The position numbers were made by a program, and so were the translations under genes. Shown in pieces: positions 35,701 through 46,056 of a stretch of 64,000 nt of DNA. The stretch covers positions 124,001-188,000 of the forward strand of contig JAFCMP010000157.1 in NCBI GenBank assembly GCA_017506865.1. Reading direction: 5' to 3'. This stretch comes from Tribonema minus. Taxonomy: Eukaryota; Sar; Xanthophyceae; Tribonematales; Tribonemataceae. Position 1 is the stretch's first letter, and each line of letters starts with the position of its first letter. A model generated the notes under the pieces. It searched no databases. It saw nothing but the letters and a program-made list of their open reading frames with translations, and was not told where the DNA came from.

Positions 35701-36412
35701 ACGGGCAGCGCAGCAGTCGTCAGCAGCATCGCGGCAGGCAGCCACTGCAGCCGCGCGCCAGTCGTCAGCAGCAGCGCAGCAGGCAGCGCAGCAGGCATCG
35801 CAGCAGGCGGCCACGGCAGCGGCGCAGCAGCAGGCGGCCGCTGCAGCAGCAGCACAGCAGCAGCAAAACATGCTGATGTACTTCAAGCAGCAGGCGGACG
35901 CAGCTGCAGCGCAGCAGCAGCAGGCAGCGCAACAGCAGCAAAACATGCTGATGTTCTTTACACAGCAGGCCGACGCGCAGCGCCAGGCAACACAGCAGCA
36001 GGCCGACGCGCAGCGCCAGGCAGCACAGCAGCAGCAGGCAGCGTGGATGTACGTCGTACAGCAGCAGCAGGCGCAGCAGGCGCAGCAGCAGGCACTGTTC
36101 ATGCAGGCATTGCAGCAGCAGTCGCAGCAGGCGCAGCAGTTTGCACAGCAGCAGGCAGCGCAGCAGCAGGCAGCACAGCACGCACACGAACGTAGCATTG
36201 CCCTTCTCTTGACTGGGAGGGTGCAGGCACCACTGCCAGCGCAGCAGTTGCAGGCGCCACAGCCATCTGCGCCTCATGCACAGTTGCGAACGCTGACAGT
36301 GCCAGCACCGAACCGCGTGTCCCCGCAGTTCTACCTACGCCCGTCATCACAGCCTCCCAACACACCGCCTTCGCAGCCCCCTCAGCACACTCGCCCGCAG
36401 TTGCCCGAGTGA
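29791..36412 (+). CDS. Tyrosine-recombinase-domain protein, 11 exons, about 1,657 aa
   Basis: Exons 29791-29853, 30019-30177, 30291-30410, 30654-30743, 30900-31532, 31638-32476, 32595-32732, 32980-33840, 34051-34264, 34394-34735 and 34898-36412 all join in phase with GT-AG introns. The N-terminus has hydrophobic segments (WLIIVIIKALMMVG; VPLWTVGLVIALTLILTWLA; later WLGCLVLCVTTVA). Basic clusters that could be nuclear signals follow (LKRKRAAPKK, IKRRRNSQKK), then an Ala/Ser/Pro tract and a Cys-rich cluster (CACPSRTCKDLKCTEC, CHKCGMCSRC) suggesting zinc binding. A tyrosine-recombinase domain follows (exons 10-11), then a Gly/Ser linker (about 35,470-35,700) and a Gln/Ala-rich tail to TGA. No RT or transposon ends were found beside it, so it may be a Crypton-type or domesticated recombinase. 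The first exon is the least certain part. Confidence 0.7.
34394..35345 (+). CDS. Tyrosine-recombinase catalytic region (exons 10-11 of the preceding gene)
   Basis: Order of elements: an N-terminal core-binding-like helical part (RTWVPFEDAMGKWLD); Box I with the putative catalytic Arg in AYVHGAVRPQKL; a beta-hairpin-like strand (SRMDVSIPMPIQ) where other enzymes have Lys; Box II KAYSVRTEFAT, in which Tyr stands where His of HxxR is usual; a Trp (GQWGASQ) in the position of the second His/Trp; and the putative nucleophile Tyr in NNLTAHYTA. Spacing follows the integrase family. Assignment rests on motif order; the His-to-Tyr change could reduce activity. Confidence 0.6.
35470..36200 (+). repeat. 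GGC/GGT and CAG coding microsatellites
   Basis: GGCGGTGGTGGC-type repeats encode the Gly/Ser linker. CAG/GCA repeats encode the Gln/Ala tail within the last recombinase exon. Minus-strand Cys-rich frames here are shadows of the CAG repeat. Confidence 0.9.
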
Positions 36413-36913
36413 GCCCCAGTGCTAGCCTCAACAGCTCTGATATGTTTGTTTTACTCGACCGCTTCTACAGCCAGCCCAGGGGCAAATCACAGAGTGTCGC
36501 TGCGCAACGTGCACCTAGTTTAGCGAGTGTCATTTCAAGACATAGTGTATCAGTGCACTGCTTTTTCTGCAACCTCTTTTCTGCACACAATTCAATTGCA
36601 ACATTCTTTTCGTACAGGCGTATGCCAGACAGTGTGTCATGTGAGTCAATGTTGGATGTTGCTCTTGCATGTTTCACCAATGGTGACTTCTACACCTTGA
36701 TGCATGTGAAGCCTTGCAGCATGTGTGCCGTGTGCAAGTAGTGTGACCGTGGCAGTGTTGGATACTGTTGGTACATGGTTCAACAATGTACACTTTTGCA
36801 GCGATTGGTGCTATTGAGGCCAGTGAGCCGCCGTGAAACGCATGGATTCTCTTGAATCAAACATGCAGGGTTGTGCTGATAGTGTCAATGTATGCAGTGT
36901 ATGCACTGTATGC

Positions 36914-36947
36914 AAATCGCGTAGCGATTTATAAGAGCGAAGCTCTT
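36914..36947. repeat. Double-hairpin element 1
   Basis: Hairpin aaatcgc-gta-gcgattt (7-bp stem, 3-nt loop), two bases, then hairpin aagagc-gaa-gctctt (6-bp stem, 3-nt loop). Confidence 0.8.
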
Positions 36948-37124
36948 GCAGTGTGATCAATGTACCTGCACTCGCATAGCACACACTGATGGCACTGGCA
37001 CATTCAAATGAATCGAATGTTTCACTGTCGTGCACCAGCGTCAGTGTGTGCAGATGCTTGCAGTGCATTTGTGCCGGTGACTGTCAATGGTGTCAGTTGA
37101 GTCATATCGTAAAGTGTGTGAAGG

Positions 37125-37154
37125 ATCACCGCAGGTGATGTGGACTTCGTCCAC
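37125..37154. repeat. Double-hairpin element 2
   Basis: Two abutting perfect hairpins: atcacc-gca-ggtgat and gtggac-ttc-gtccac. It is nearly the same element as the one at 44,972. Confidence 0.85.
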
Positions 37155-37574
37155 CCCATTGACTCCTGTGAATCTTGATGCACAAATAGTGCCAATAGCA
37201 CCAAGGAATGAGAAGCTAGCCAACACACCTGTAAGATTCACTCGAGTCAACCCCTTCTATCGCCAGCCCAGCGGTGACAGCAGCGTCGTTTGTGTCAGCA
37301 ATGTCATTCGTGTCAGCAGTGTCATTTGTGTCAACAGTGTCATTTGTGTCAACAGTGTCGTTCGTGTCAAGTGCGTCGGAAATGGCGTGTGTGGTCATCG
37401 CGTCCCTTGGTGTGTGTGAAGCTTTGCATCATGCATGCAGCGCAGCCAGTAGTGTGACCGTGGTGGCGATTGCCTTCAGCAACGTGGGTGTCGAAGGCAA
37501 CGTGGGTGTTGCCCACACTTTGCATACACTTTGGCCACACTTCGCCCACCTCTACCACCACCCCTCACACAGCT

Positions 37575-38490
37575 CATGCACAGCCTGCCTGAGTGCGCCC
37601 GGCTCCCTGATCGCCATTTTACATCTTCGCCCTTTTCGTCCTTTCGCTATTTACAATCACCGATCGGAAGGCCTGCGTAGTTGAAGCCACCGAGTGAAGG
37701 CACGTGCACTCTGGCACAGAGCTCACGATCAAATACAGCAAGCAGCAGCATCTCAAATAGCCACTTGTCCCTCACAGCATGTTCATAGCTCGCCTAAGTG
37801 CACGTCGAGTCCCTGATCGCCAATTTACCTCTTCGACATTTGGCCCTTTCGCAAATTGCAAATACCGATCGGAAGGCCGGTGTAGTTGAAGCCACCGAGT
37901 GAAGGCACGTGCACTCTGGCACAGAGCTCACGATCAAATACAGCAAGCAGCAGCATCTCTCATAGCCACTTGCCCCTCACACAGGTGTTCACAGCTCGCC
38001 TGAGTGCACCTCGGCTCCCTGATCGCCATTTTACCTCTTCAGCATTCAGCCCTTTCGCAAATTACACATACCGACCGGAAGGCCGGCGTAGTTGAAGCCA
38101 CCGAGTGAAGGCACGTGCACTCTGGCTCACGATCAAATACAGCAAGCAGCACCATCTCACATAGCCACTTGTCCCTCACACAGGTGTTCACAGCTCGCCT
38201 GAGTGCACCTCGGCTCCCTGATCGCCATTTTACCTCTTCAGCATTCAGCCCTTTCGCAAATTACACATACCGACCGGAAGGCCGGCGTAGTTGAAGCCAC
38301 CGAGTGAAGGCACATGCACTTTGGCACAGAGCTCACGATCAAATACAGCAAGCAGCAGCATCTCACATAGCCACTTGTCCCTCACACAGGTGTTCACAGC
38401 TCGCCTGAGTGCACATCGGCTCCCTGATCGCCATTTAACCTTTTTTTCCTTTCGCTATTTACAATTACTGATTGAAAGGCCGGCGTAGTT
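37575..38490 (+). repeat. Tandem repeat, about 205-bp unit
   Basis: Units containing ctccctgatcgccattttac, gaaggccggcgtagttgaag and gaaggcacgtgcactctggc recur at about 205-bp spacing (starts near 37,580, 37,790, 38,000, 38,205 and 38,405). The same core reappears at 48,610-49,925. Confidence 0.9.
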
Positions 38491-38494
38491 GAAG

Positions 38495-38578
38495 CAATTT
38501 CTCCAACTTCTCCATTTTTCCAACTTCTCCAACTTCTCCAACTTCTCCAACTTCTCCAACTTCTCCAACCTCTCCAAT
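38495..38578 (+). repeat. 9-bp minisatellite (TTCTCCAAC)n
   Basis: About nine units follow the last 205-bp repeat directly. The same 9-bp motif appears at 50,705-50,860. Confidence 0.9.
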
Positions 38579-39049
38579 ATGCAATATACACGTGTCACTT
38601 GAACAGGGCCACACACAGACCCCTTATGTTGTCCACACAAAACAACCGGCCTTCCTCGCGGCCCTTTTTAATACGAGAATATGAGTGTCATTTCTGCACC
38701 TACACACATACTAATGTTACAGTCCAGAAACCTCTCACTGAGTTTTGGTTACCTCCTGAAAAAGTTTTGACATAGAGATCGTCAGGTAGGACATGGTGTT
38801 CCCTGAACGAGTTTGGCTCCAGAATAAATTTGAATTATTAATTAATTAATTGCCTAATTTAAATAGTGTCAGTATCGTCGTCAAGCGCCGTTTGTGTGCG
38901 GCAGATATAAATATTATTTTTTCAGAATCTGGCCTTCCTAGGGTGCACTCTTGAACGATATGTAGCCACGAAAGTTACTAGGCAATGTTTCTATATCCAA
39001 TAAGTGTTGTATGACTGCGCATGTACCGCTTCTGGGCAGTAGGGCATGG

Positions 39050-39320
39050 AATGTGCAAAGTGCAAAGTGTTGCCATGTGCAACGTGTTGCCATGTGCAAA
39101 GTGCAAAGTGTTGCCATGTGCAAAGTGCAAAGTGTTGCCATGTGCAAAGTGTTGCCATGTGCAACGTGCCAAGTGTTGCCATGTGCAACGTGCCAAGTGT
39201 TGCCATGTGCAAAGTGCAAAATGTTGCCATGCAACCAAGTGTTGCCATGTGCAACGTGCAAAGTGTTGCTATGTGCAAAGTGCAAAGTGTTGCTATGTGC
39301 AAAGTGCACAGTGTTGCGCT
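39050..39320 (+). repeat. 24-bp minisatellite, unit 1
   Basis: tgttgccatgtgcaaagtgc-type units, some shortened to 17 bp, create long Cys/Val-rich open frames on the plus strand and His/Thr/Leu-rich frames on the minus strand. Confidence 0.9.
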
Positions 39321-40069
39321 TCAAATCTCCAACGCCAACTTCAAATCTCCAATATCTCCAACGCCAACTTCAAATCTCCAATATCTCCAACGCCAACTTC
39401 AAATCTCCAATATCTCCAACATCAACTTCAAATCTCCAATATCTCCAACGCCAACTTCAAATCTCCAATATCTCCAACACCAACTTCAAATCTCCAATAT
39501 CTCCAACACCAACTTCAAATCTCCAATATCTCCAACACGAACTTCAAATCTCCAATATCCAACGCCCAACTTCAAATCTTTAAAGTACAAACATGCGATA
39601 TTTCGGCACCTACACTCATATCAAATCTCCAATATCTCCAACACCAACTTCAAATCTCCAATATCCAACGCCCAACTTCAAATCTTTAAAGTACAAACAT
39701 GCGATATTTCGGCACCTACACTCATATCGATGCTACAACACAGAATGTTATCACTCAGGATTTGTATCCCTCCAAAAAAGTTTTGGCACATAGAGAGGGA
39801 GGTAGGACACCTTGTTGGCTGAACGAGTTTTGCTCCAGAATAAATTTGAATTATTAATTAATTAATTGCCTAATTTAAATAGTGTCAGTATCGTCGTCAA
39901 GCGCCGTTTGTGTGCGGCGGATATAAATATTATTTTTCAGAATCTGGCCTTCCTAGGGTGCACTCTTGAACGATATGTAGCCACGAAAGTTACTAGGCAA
40001 TGTTTCTGTATCCAATAAGTGTTGTATGACTGCGCATGTACCGCTTCTGGGCAGTAGGGCATGGAATGT

Positions 40070-41240
40070 GCAAAGTGCAAAGTGTTGCCATGTGCAACGT
40101 GTTGCCATGTGCAAAGTGCAAAGTGTTGCCATGTGCAAAGTGCAAAGTGTTGCCATGTGCAAAGTGCAAAGTGTTGCCATGTGCAAAGTGTTGCCATGTG
40201 CAACGTGCCAAGTGTTGCCATGTGCAACGTGCCAAGTGTTGCCATGTGCAAAGTGCAAAATGTTGCCATGCAACGTGCAAAGTGTTGCCATGTGCAAAGT
40301 GCAAAGTGTTGCCATGTGCTAGGTGTTGCCATGTGCAACATGCAATGTGTTACCACGTGCAAAGTGTTACCACGTGCAAAGTGCTACCACATGCAAAGTG
40401 TTACCACGTGCAAAGTGTTACCACGTGCAAAGTGTTACCATGTGCAAAGTGTTACCGTGTGTAAAGTGTTGCCATGTGCAAAGTGCTACTGTGTGTTAAG
40501 TGTTGCCATGTGCAAAGTGTTACCGTGTGTAAAGTGTTGCCATTTGCAAAGTGTTGCCATGTGCAACGTGCAAGGTGTTACTTTGTGCAAGGTGTTACTT
40601 TGTGCAAGGTGTTACCACGTGCAAAGTGTTACCACGTGCAAAGTGTTGCCATGTGCAAAGTGCAAAGTGTTGCCATGTGCAACGTGCAAAGTGTTGCCAT
40701 GTCCAAAGTGCAAAGTGTTGCCATGTGCAAAGTGCAAAGTGTTGCCATGTGCAACGTGCAAAGTGTTGCCATGTCCAAAGTGCAAAGTGTTGCCATGTGC
40801 AAAGTGCAAAGTGTTGCCATGTGCAACGTGCAAAGTGTTGCCATGTGCAACGTGCAAAGTGTTGCCATGTGCAACGTGCAAAGTGTTGCCATGTGCAAAG
40901 TGCAAGGTGTTACCACGTGCAAAGTGTTACCATGTGCAATGTGTTACCGCGTGCAAAGTGTTGCCGCGTGCAAAGTGTTGCCATGTACAATGTGCAAAGT
41001 GTTGCCATGTGCAAAGTGTTGCCATGTGCAACGTGCAAAGTGTTATCATGTGCAAAGTGCAAAGTGCAAAATGTTGCCATGCAACGTGCAAAGTGTTGCC
41101 ATGTGCAACGTGCCAAGTGTTGCCATGTGCAAAGTGCAAAATGTTGCCATGCAACCAAGTGTTGCCATGTGCAACGTGCAAAGTGTTGCTATGTGCAAAG
41201 TGCAAAGTGTTGCTATGTGCAAAGTGCACAGTGTTGCGCT
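40070..41240 (+). repeat. 24-bp minisatellite, unit 2 (largest)
   Basis: The longest version, with diverged units (accacgtgcaaagtgtt) in its middle around 40,330-40,640. It yields a 480-codon open frame that I regard as an artefact. Confidence 0.9.
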
Positions 41241-41984
41241 TCAAATCTCCAACGCCAACTTCAAATCTCCAATATCTCCAACGCCAACTTCAAATCTCCA
41301 ATATCTCCAACGCCAACTTCAAATCTCCAATATCTCCAACACCAACTTCAAATCTCCAATATCTCCAACGCCAACTTCAAATCTCCAATATCTCCAACGC
41401 CAACTTCAAATCTCCAATATCTCCAACACCAACTTCAAATCTCCAATATCTCCAACACCAACTTCAAATCTCCAATATCCAACGCCCAACTTCAAATCTT
41501 TAAAGTACAAACATGCGATATTTCGGCACCTACACTCATATCAAATCTCCAATATCTCCAACACCAACTTCAAATCTCCAATATCCAACGCCCAACTTCA
41601 AATCTTTAAAGTACAAACATGCGATATTTCGGCACCTACACTCATATCGATGCTACAACACAGAATGTTATCACTCAGGATTTGTATCCCTCCAAAAAAG
41701 TTTTGGCACATAGAGAGGGAGGTAGGACACCTTGTTGGCTGAACGAGTTTTGCTCCAGAATAAATTTGAATTATTAATTAATTAATTGCCTAATTTAAAT
41801 AGTGTCAGTATCGTCGTCAAGCGCCGTTTGTGTGCGGCGGATATAAATATTATTTTTCAGAATCTGGCCTTCCTAGGGTGCACTCTTGAACGATATGTAG
41901 CCACCAAAGTTACTAGGCAATGTTTCGATATCCAGTAAGTGTTGTCTGCCTGCACATATACCGCTTCTGGGCAGTAGGGCATGG

Positions 41985-42510
41985 AATGTGCAAAGTGCAA
42001 AGTGTTGCCATGTGCAACGTGCAAAGTGTTGCCATGTCCAAAGTGCAAAGTGTTGCCATGTGCAATGTGCAAAGTGTTGCCATGTGCAACGTGCAAAGTG
42101 TTGCCATGTGCAATGTGCAAAGTGTTGCCATGTGCAACGTGTAAAGTGTTGCCATGTGCAAAGTGCAAGGTGTTACCACGTGCAAAGTGTCACCATGTGC
42201 AATGTGTTACCGCGTGCAAAGTGTTGCCATGTACAATGTGCAAAGTGTTGCCATGTACAATGTGCAAAGTGTTGCCATGTGCAAAGTGTTGCGATGTGCA
42301 ACGTGCAAAGTATTGCCATGTGCAAAGTGCAAAGTGCAAAATGTTGCCATGCAACGTGCAAAGTGTTGCCATGTGCAACGTGCCAAGTGTTGCCATGTGC
42401 AAAGTGCAAAATGTTGCCATGCAACCAAGTGTTGCCATGTGCAACGTGCAAAGTGTTGGTATGTGCAAAAGGCAAAGTGTTGCTATGTGCAAAGTGCACA
42501 GTGTTGCGCT
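41985..42510 (+). repeat. 24-bp minisatellite, unit 3
   Basis: Same repeat as unit 2, with an internal order nearly identical to unit 4. Confidence 0.9.
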
Positions 42511-42519
42511 TCAAATCTG

Positions 42520-42925
42520 CAACGCCAACTTCAAATCTCCAATATCTCCAACACCAACTTTAAATCTCCAATATCTCCAACACCAACTTCAAATCTCCAA
42601 TATCTCCAACACCAACTTCAAATCTCCAATATCTCCAACACCAACTTCAAATCTCCAATATCTCCAATGCCAACTTCAAACCTCCAATATCTCCAACACC
42701 AACTTCAAATCTCCAATATCTCCAACACCAACTTCAAATCTCCAATATCTCCAACGCCAACTTCAAATCTCCAATATCTCCAACACCAACTTCAAATCTC
42801 CAATATCTCCAACGCCAACTTCAAATCTCCAATATCTCCAACACCAACTTCAAATCTCCAATATCTCCAACACCAACTTCAAATCTCCAATATCTCCAAC
42901 ACCAACTTCAAATCTCCAATATCCA
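42520..42925 (+). repeat. 29-bp minisatellite, longest example
   Basis: Units of ctccaacaccaacttcaaat plus ctccaatat. Shorter versions lie at 39,320-39,565, 41,245-41,485 and 44,135-44,320. Confidence 0.9.
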
Positions 42926-43321
42926 ACGCCCAACTTCAAATCTTTAAAGTACAAACATGCGATATTTCGGCACCTACACTCATATCGATGCTACAACACA
43001 GAATGTTATCACTCAGGATTTGTATCCCTCCAAAAAAGTTTTGGCACATAGAGAGGGAGGTAGGACACCTTGTTGGCTGAACGAGTTTTGCTCCAGAACA
43101 AATTTGAATTATTAATTAATTAATTGCCTAATTTAAATAGTGTCAGTATCGTCGTCAAGCGCCGTTTGTGAGCGGCGGATATAAATATTATTTTTCAGAA
43201 TCTGGCCTCCCTAGGGTGCACTCTTGAACGATATGTAGCCACCAAAGTTACTAGGCAATGTTTCGATATCCAGTAAGTGTTGTCTGCCTGCACACATACC
43301 GCTTCTGGGCAGTAGGGCATG

Positions 43322-44132
43322 GAATGTGCAAAGTGCAAAGTGTTGCCATGTGCAACGTGCAAAGTGTTGCCATGTCCAAAGTGCAAAGTGTTGCCATGTG
43401 CAATGTGCAAAGTGTTGCCATGTGCAACGTGCAAAGTGTTGCCATGTGCAACGTGCAAAGTGTTGCCATGTGCAACGTGTAAAGTGTTGCCATGTGCAAA
43501 GTGCAAGGTGTTACCACGTGCAAAGTGTTACCATGTGCAATGTGTTACCGCGTGCAAAGTGTTGCCATGTACAATGTGCAAAGTGTTGCCATGTACAATG
43601 TGCAAAGTGTTGCCATGTGCAAAGTGTTGCCATGTGCAACGTGCAAAGTGTTGCCATGTCCAAAGTGCAAAGTGTTGCCATGTGCAATGTGCAAAGTGTT
43701 GCCATGTGCAACGTGCAAAGTGTTGCCATGTGCAACGTGCAAAGTGGTGCCATGTGCAACGTGTAAAGTGTTGCCATGTGCAAAGTGCAAGGTGTTACCA
43801 CGTGCAAAGTGTTACCATGTGCAATGTGTTACCGCGTGCAAAGTGTTGCCATGTACAATGTGCAAAGTGTTGCCATGTACAATGTGCAAAGTGTTGCCAT
43901 GTGCAAAGTGTTGCCATGTGCAACGTGCAAAGTGTTGCCATGTGCAAAGTGCAAAGTGCAAAATGTTGCCATGCAACGTGCAAAGTGTTGCCATGTGCAA
44001 CGTGCCAAGTGTTGCCATGTGCAAAGTGCAAAATGTTGCCATGCAACCAAGTGTTGCCATGTGCAACGTGCAAAGTGTTGCTATGTGCAAAAGGCAAAGT
44101 GTTGCTATGTGCAAAGTGCACAGTGTTGCGCT
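43322..44132 (+). repeat. 24-bp minisatellite, unit 4
   Basis: It contains an internal duplication of about 290 bp relative to unit 3 (for example aaagtgcaaggtgttaccac at both 43,498 and 43,782). Confidence 0.9.
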
Positions 44133-44906
44133 TCAAATCTCCAACGCCAACTTCAAATCTCCAATATCTCCAACACCAACTTTAAATCTCCAATATCTCC
44201 AACACCAACTTCAAATCTCCAATATCTCCAACACCAACTTCAAATCTCCAATATCTCCAAAACCAACTTCAAATCTCCAATATCTCCAACACCAACTTCA
44301 AATCTCCAATATCCAACGCCCAACTTCAAATCTTTAAAGTACAAACATGCGATATTTCGGCACCTACACTCATATCGATGCTACAACACAGAATGTTATC
44401 ACTCAGGATTTGTATCCCTCCAAAAAAGTTTTGGCACATAGAGAGGGAGGTAGGACACCTTGTTGGCTGAACGAGTTTTGCTCCAGAATAAATTTGAATT
44501 ATTAATTAATTAATTGCCTAATTTAAATAGTGTCAGTATCGTCGTCAAGCGCCGTTTGTGTGCGGCGGATATAAATATTATTTTTCAGAATCTGGCCTTC
44601 CTAGGGTGCACTCTTGAACGATATGTAGCCACCAAAGTTACTAGGCAATGTTTCGATATCCAGTAAGGGTTGTCTGCCTGCACATTTACCGCTTCGAGAC
44701 AGTAGGGAATGGCATGTGGCGTGCGGGCCCGCTTCGCGACATTCTGTCACGTGCATGTTCTCAATGCTGCCCAGCATCAAGAGACTGCAGTGCACGCATT
44801 GTGTCTCGACATCAACAAGAACATTAGTTTCAATTGACACTCGCGTTTGCCCAGGTGCACAAAATGACGGCAGTGTCTTCACGTGCTCTAGCGCAGCCGG
44901 CAGTGG

Positions 44907-44936
44907 GTGAGCTTCGCTCACGTGGCCTACGGCCAC
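44907..44936. repeat. Double-hairpin element 3
   Basis: Abutting hairpins gtgagc-ttc-gctcac and gtggcc-tac-ggccac. Both stems are perfect. Confidence 0.85.
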
Positions 44937-44971
44937 CCAACCATTGTGACTTTCATACTGTTGGCACGAGG

Positions 44972-45001
44972 ATCACCGAAGGTGATGTGGTCGAAGACCA
45001 C
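44972..45001. repeat. Double-hairpin element 4
   Basis: Abutting hairpins atcacc-gaa-ggtgat and gtggtc-gaa-gaccac. Compensatory and loop changes distinguish it from the element at 37,125. Confidence 0.85.
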
Positions 45002-45163
45002 CCCTAGCGTACACAATGTACACTTTTGCAGCGATTGATGCTATTGAGGCCAGTGAGCCTTGTGGTTGCATGTGCCACCATTGCCGCTCTGGAAAGCATG
45101 GATTCACTTGAATCTGTTGTGCATGGTGTGGTCAGTGCATGCATTGTAAGCACACCGCTCTGT

Positions 45164-45195
45164 GTCGCCGAAGGCGACGTGGCCCTTCGGGCCAC
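45164..45195. repeat. Double-hairpin element 5
   Basis: Abutting hairpins gtcgcc-gaa-ggcgac and gtggccc-ttc-gggccac. Confidence 0.85.
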
Positions 45196-45537
45196 TCGTT
45201 CTGTAAGTGCTCCGCGCTTGCAATGTACCTGCACTCGCGTGTCACACGCAAATGTTGCTGGCACATTTGGTGGAATCGATTGTTTCAATGTGGCACACTG
45301 GAACACGAGTGGTGATGGAGCACGCACAGCATCGCGAGATGTAGGCCTCACTGTGTAAATGGAAACGAATGACTCTGTAGATGCTTTGAGTCAATGCTGG
45401 CATGCATCAGGAGACTCCAGTGCAACACTGTGTCTTGGTACCAACGATAATCAATTGTTTCAATTGACACTTATGTTTGCCCGGGTGCACAGAATGACGG
45501 CACTGTTGTTGCTTGCGTGCCGCGTAGACAGCAGTGG

Positions 45538-45552
45538 GTGAGCTTCGCTCAT
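45538..45552. repeat. Decayed double-hairpin element
   Basis: gtgagc-ttc-gctcat has one mismatch; its second hairpin is lost. The flanks (cagtggg) match element 3. Confidence 0.6.
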
Positions 45553-45721
45553 GTGCCCGTAGTGCAACCGTGGCGGCTATTGAAACTGTTCGCACGTGTC
45601 CAGCAATGTACACTTTGTCACAGTTGATGGTATTGAGGCGAGTGAGTCATATGCGTGCCTGGTTTCAGTATTGCCGCTTTGAAAAGCATGGATTCTATTG
45701 AATTACGCGCGCGTGGTTGGA

Positions 45722-45752
45722 GTGACCTTCGGTCACGTCGCCGCCTGCGGCG
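45722..45752. repeat. Double-hairpin element 6
   Basis: gtgacc-ttc-ggtcac followed by cgccgc-ct-gcggcg. Confidence 0.8.
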
Positions 45753-45942
45753 TCTGTCAACAGGGTCCATGTATTCAGCATAAGACATGTACGAACACTA
45801 GCACACTACATGCAAACGGTGCTGGTACATTCAATTGAATCCATCGTCTCAATGTGGCGCAAGAACCACTCGTTCCAGTTGACATGCAAGCACACTCAAC
45901 AGTGTCAATAGTGTCCATCGCGTCCATAGATGCACTTGAAGG

Positions 45943-45976
45943 GTGGGCTTCGCCCACATCGTGCCTTCGGCACGAT
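45943..45976. repeat. Double-hairpin element 7
   Basis: gtgggc-ttc-gcccac directly followed by atcgtgcc-ttc-ggcacgat. Outer bases aagg...cctt can pair to enclose both. Confidence 0.85.
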
Positions 45977-46056
45977 CCCTTGCAGCAATGCATGATAATC
46001 AAGACAAGCTAAGTTACAGCACTTGCGTCAATTGAAACCATGTATTCTAACGCATA

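Larger units (their letters stand above)
36413..37570. other. Intergenic, decayed dispersed repeat
   Basis: From about 36,790 to 37,060 the sequence is homologous to 45,013-45,320 and 45,600-45,880 (shared gctattgaggccagtgag and gcatggattc). A 21-bp tandem (gtgtcatttgtgtcaacagt unit) lies at about 37,284-37,375. No gene is seen. Confidence 0.6.
38750..44700 (+). repeat. Composite satellite array, four large units
   Basis: Each unit has four parts. First comes an AT-rich conserved block (ttaattaattaattgcctaa, then agtgtcagtatcgtcgtcaa and ctggccttcctagggtgc). Next is a 24-bp minisatellite (tgttgccatgtgcaaagtgc core), then a 29-bp minisatellite (ctccaacaccaacttcaaat core), then a conserved block with aagttttggcacatagagag. 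Unit starts fall near 38,820, 39,835, 41,760 and 43,095, with a terminal AT-rich block near 44,480-44,690. Lengths differ because minisatellite copy number differs (about 1.0, 1.9, 1.3 and 1.4 kb). Flank blocks are almost identical between units, so amplification is recent. Confidence 0.9.
44700..46010. repeat. Decayed dispersed repeats rich in double hairpins
   Basis: Two or more copies of a repeat of several hundred bp (shared gctattgaggccagtgagcc, gcatggattc, tttcaattgacact and gtgcacagaatgacgg) are also related to 36,790-37,060 and 47,150-47,320. GC-rich double hairpins interrupt the copies at different places. No gene is seen. Confidence 0.7.

Noticed and set aside
35644-36198. Cys-rich minus-strand frame over the recombinase tail
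   Set aside because: Shadow of CAG repeats that encode Gln/Ala on the plus strand.
29791-36412. DIRS-type or Ngaro retrotransposon
   Set aside because: No reverse transcriptase, RNase H or split inverted repeats were found near the recombinase, and the gene has ten introns.
40061-41503. 480-codon Cys-rich open frame in the satellite
   Set aside because: It is read from a 24-bp minisatellite that is open in several frames on both strands, with frame-breaking short units; no promoter, intron or conserved residue pattern supports a protein.
39050-44320. CRISPR-like regularly spaced repeats
   Set aside because: Repeats are contiguous minisatellites without unique spacers, in a eukaryotic context, with no cas genes.
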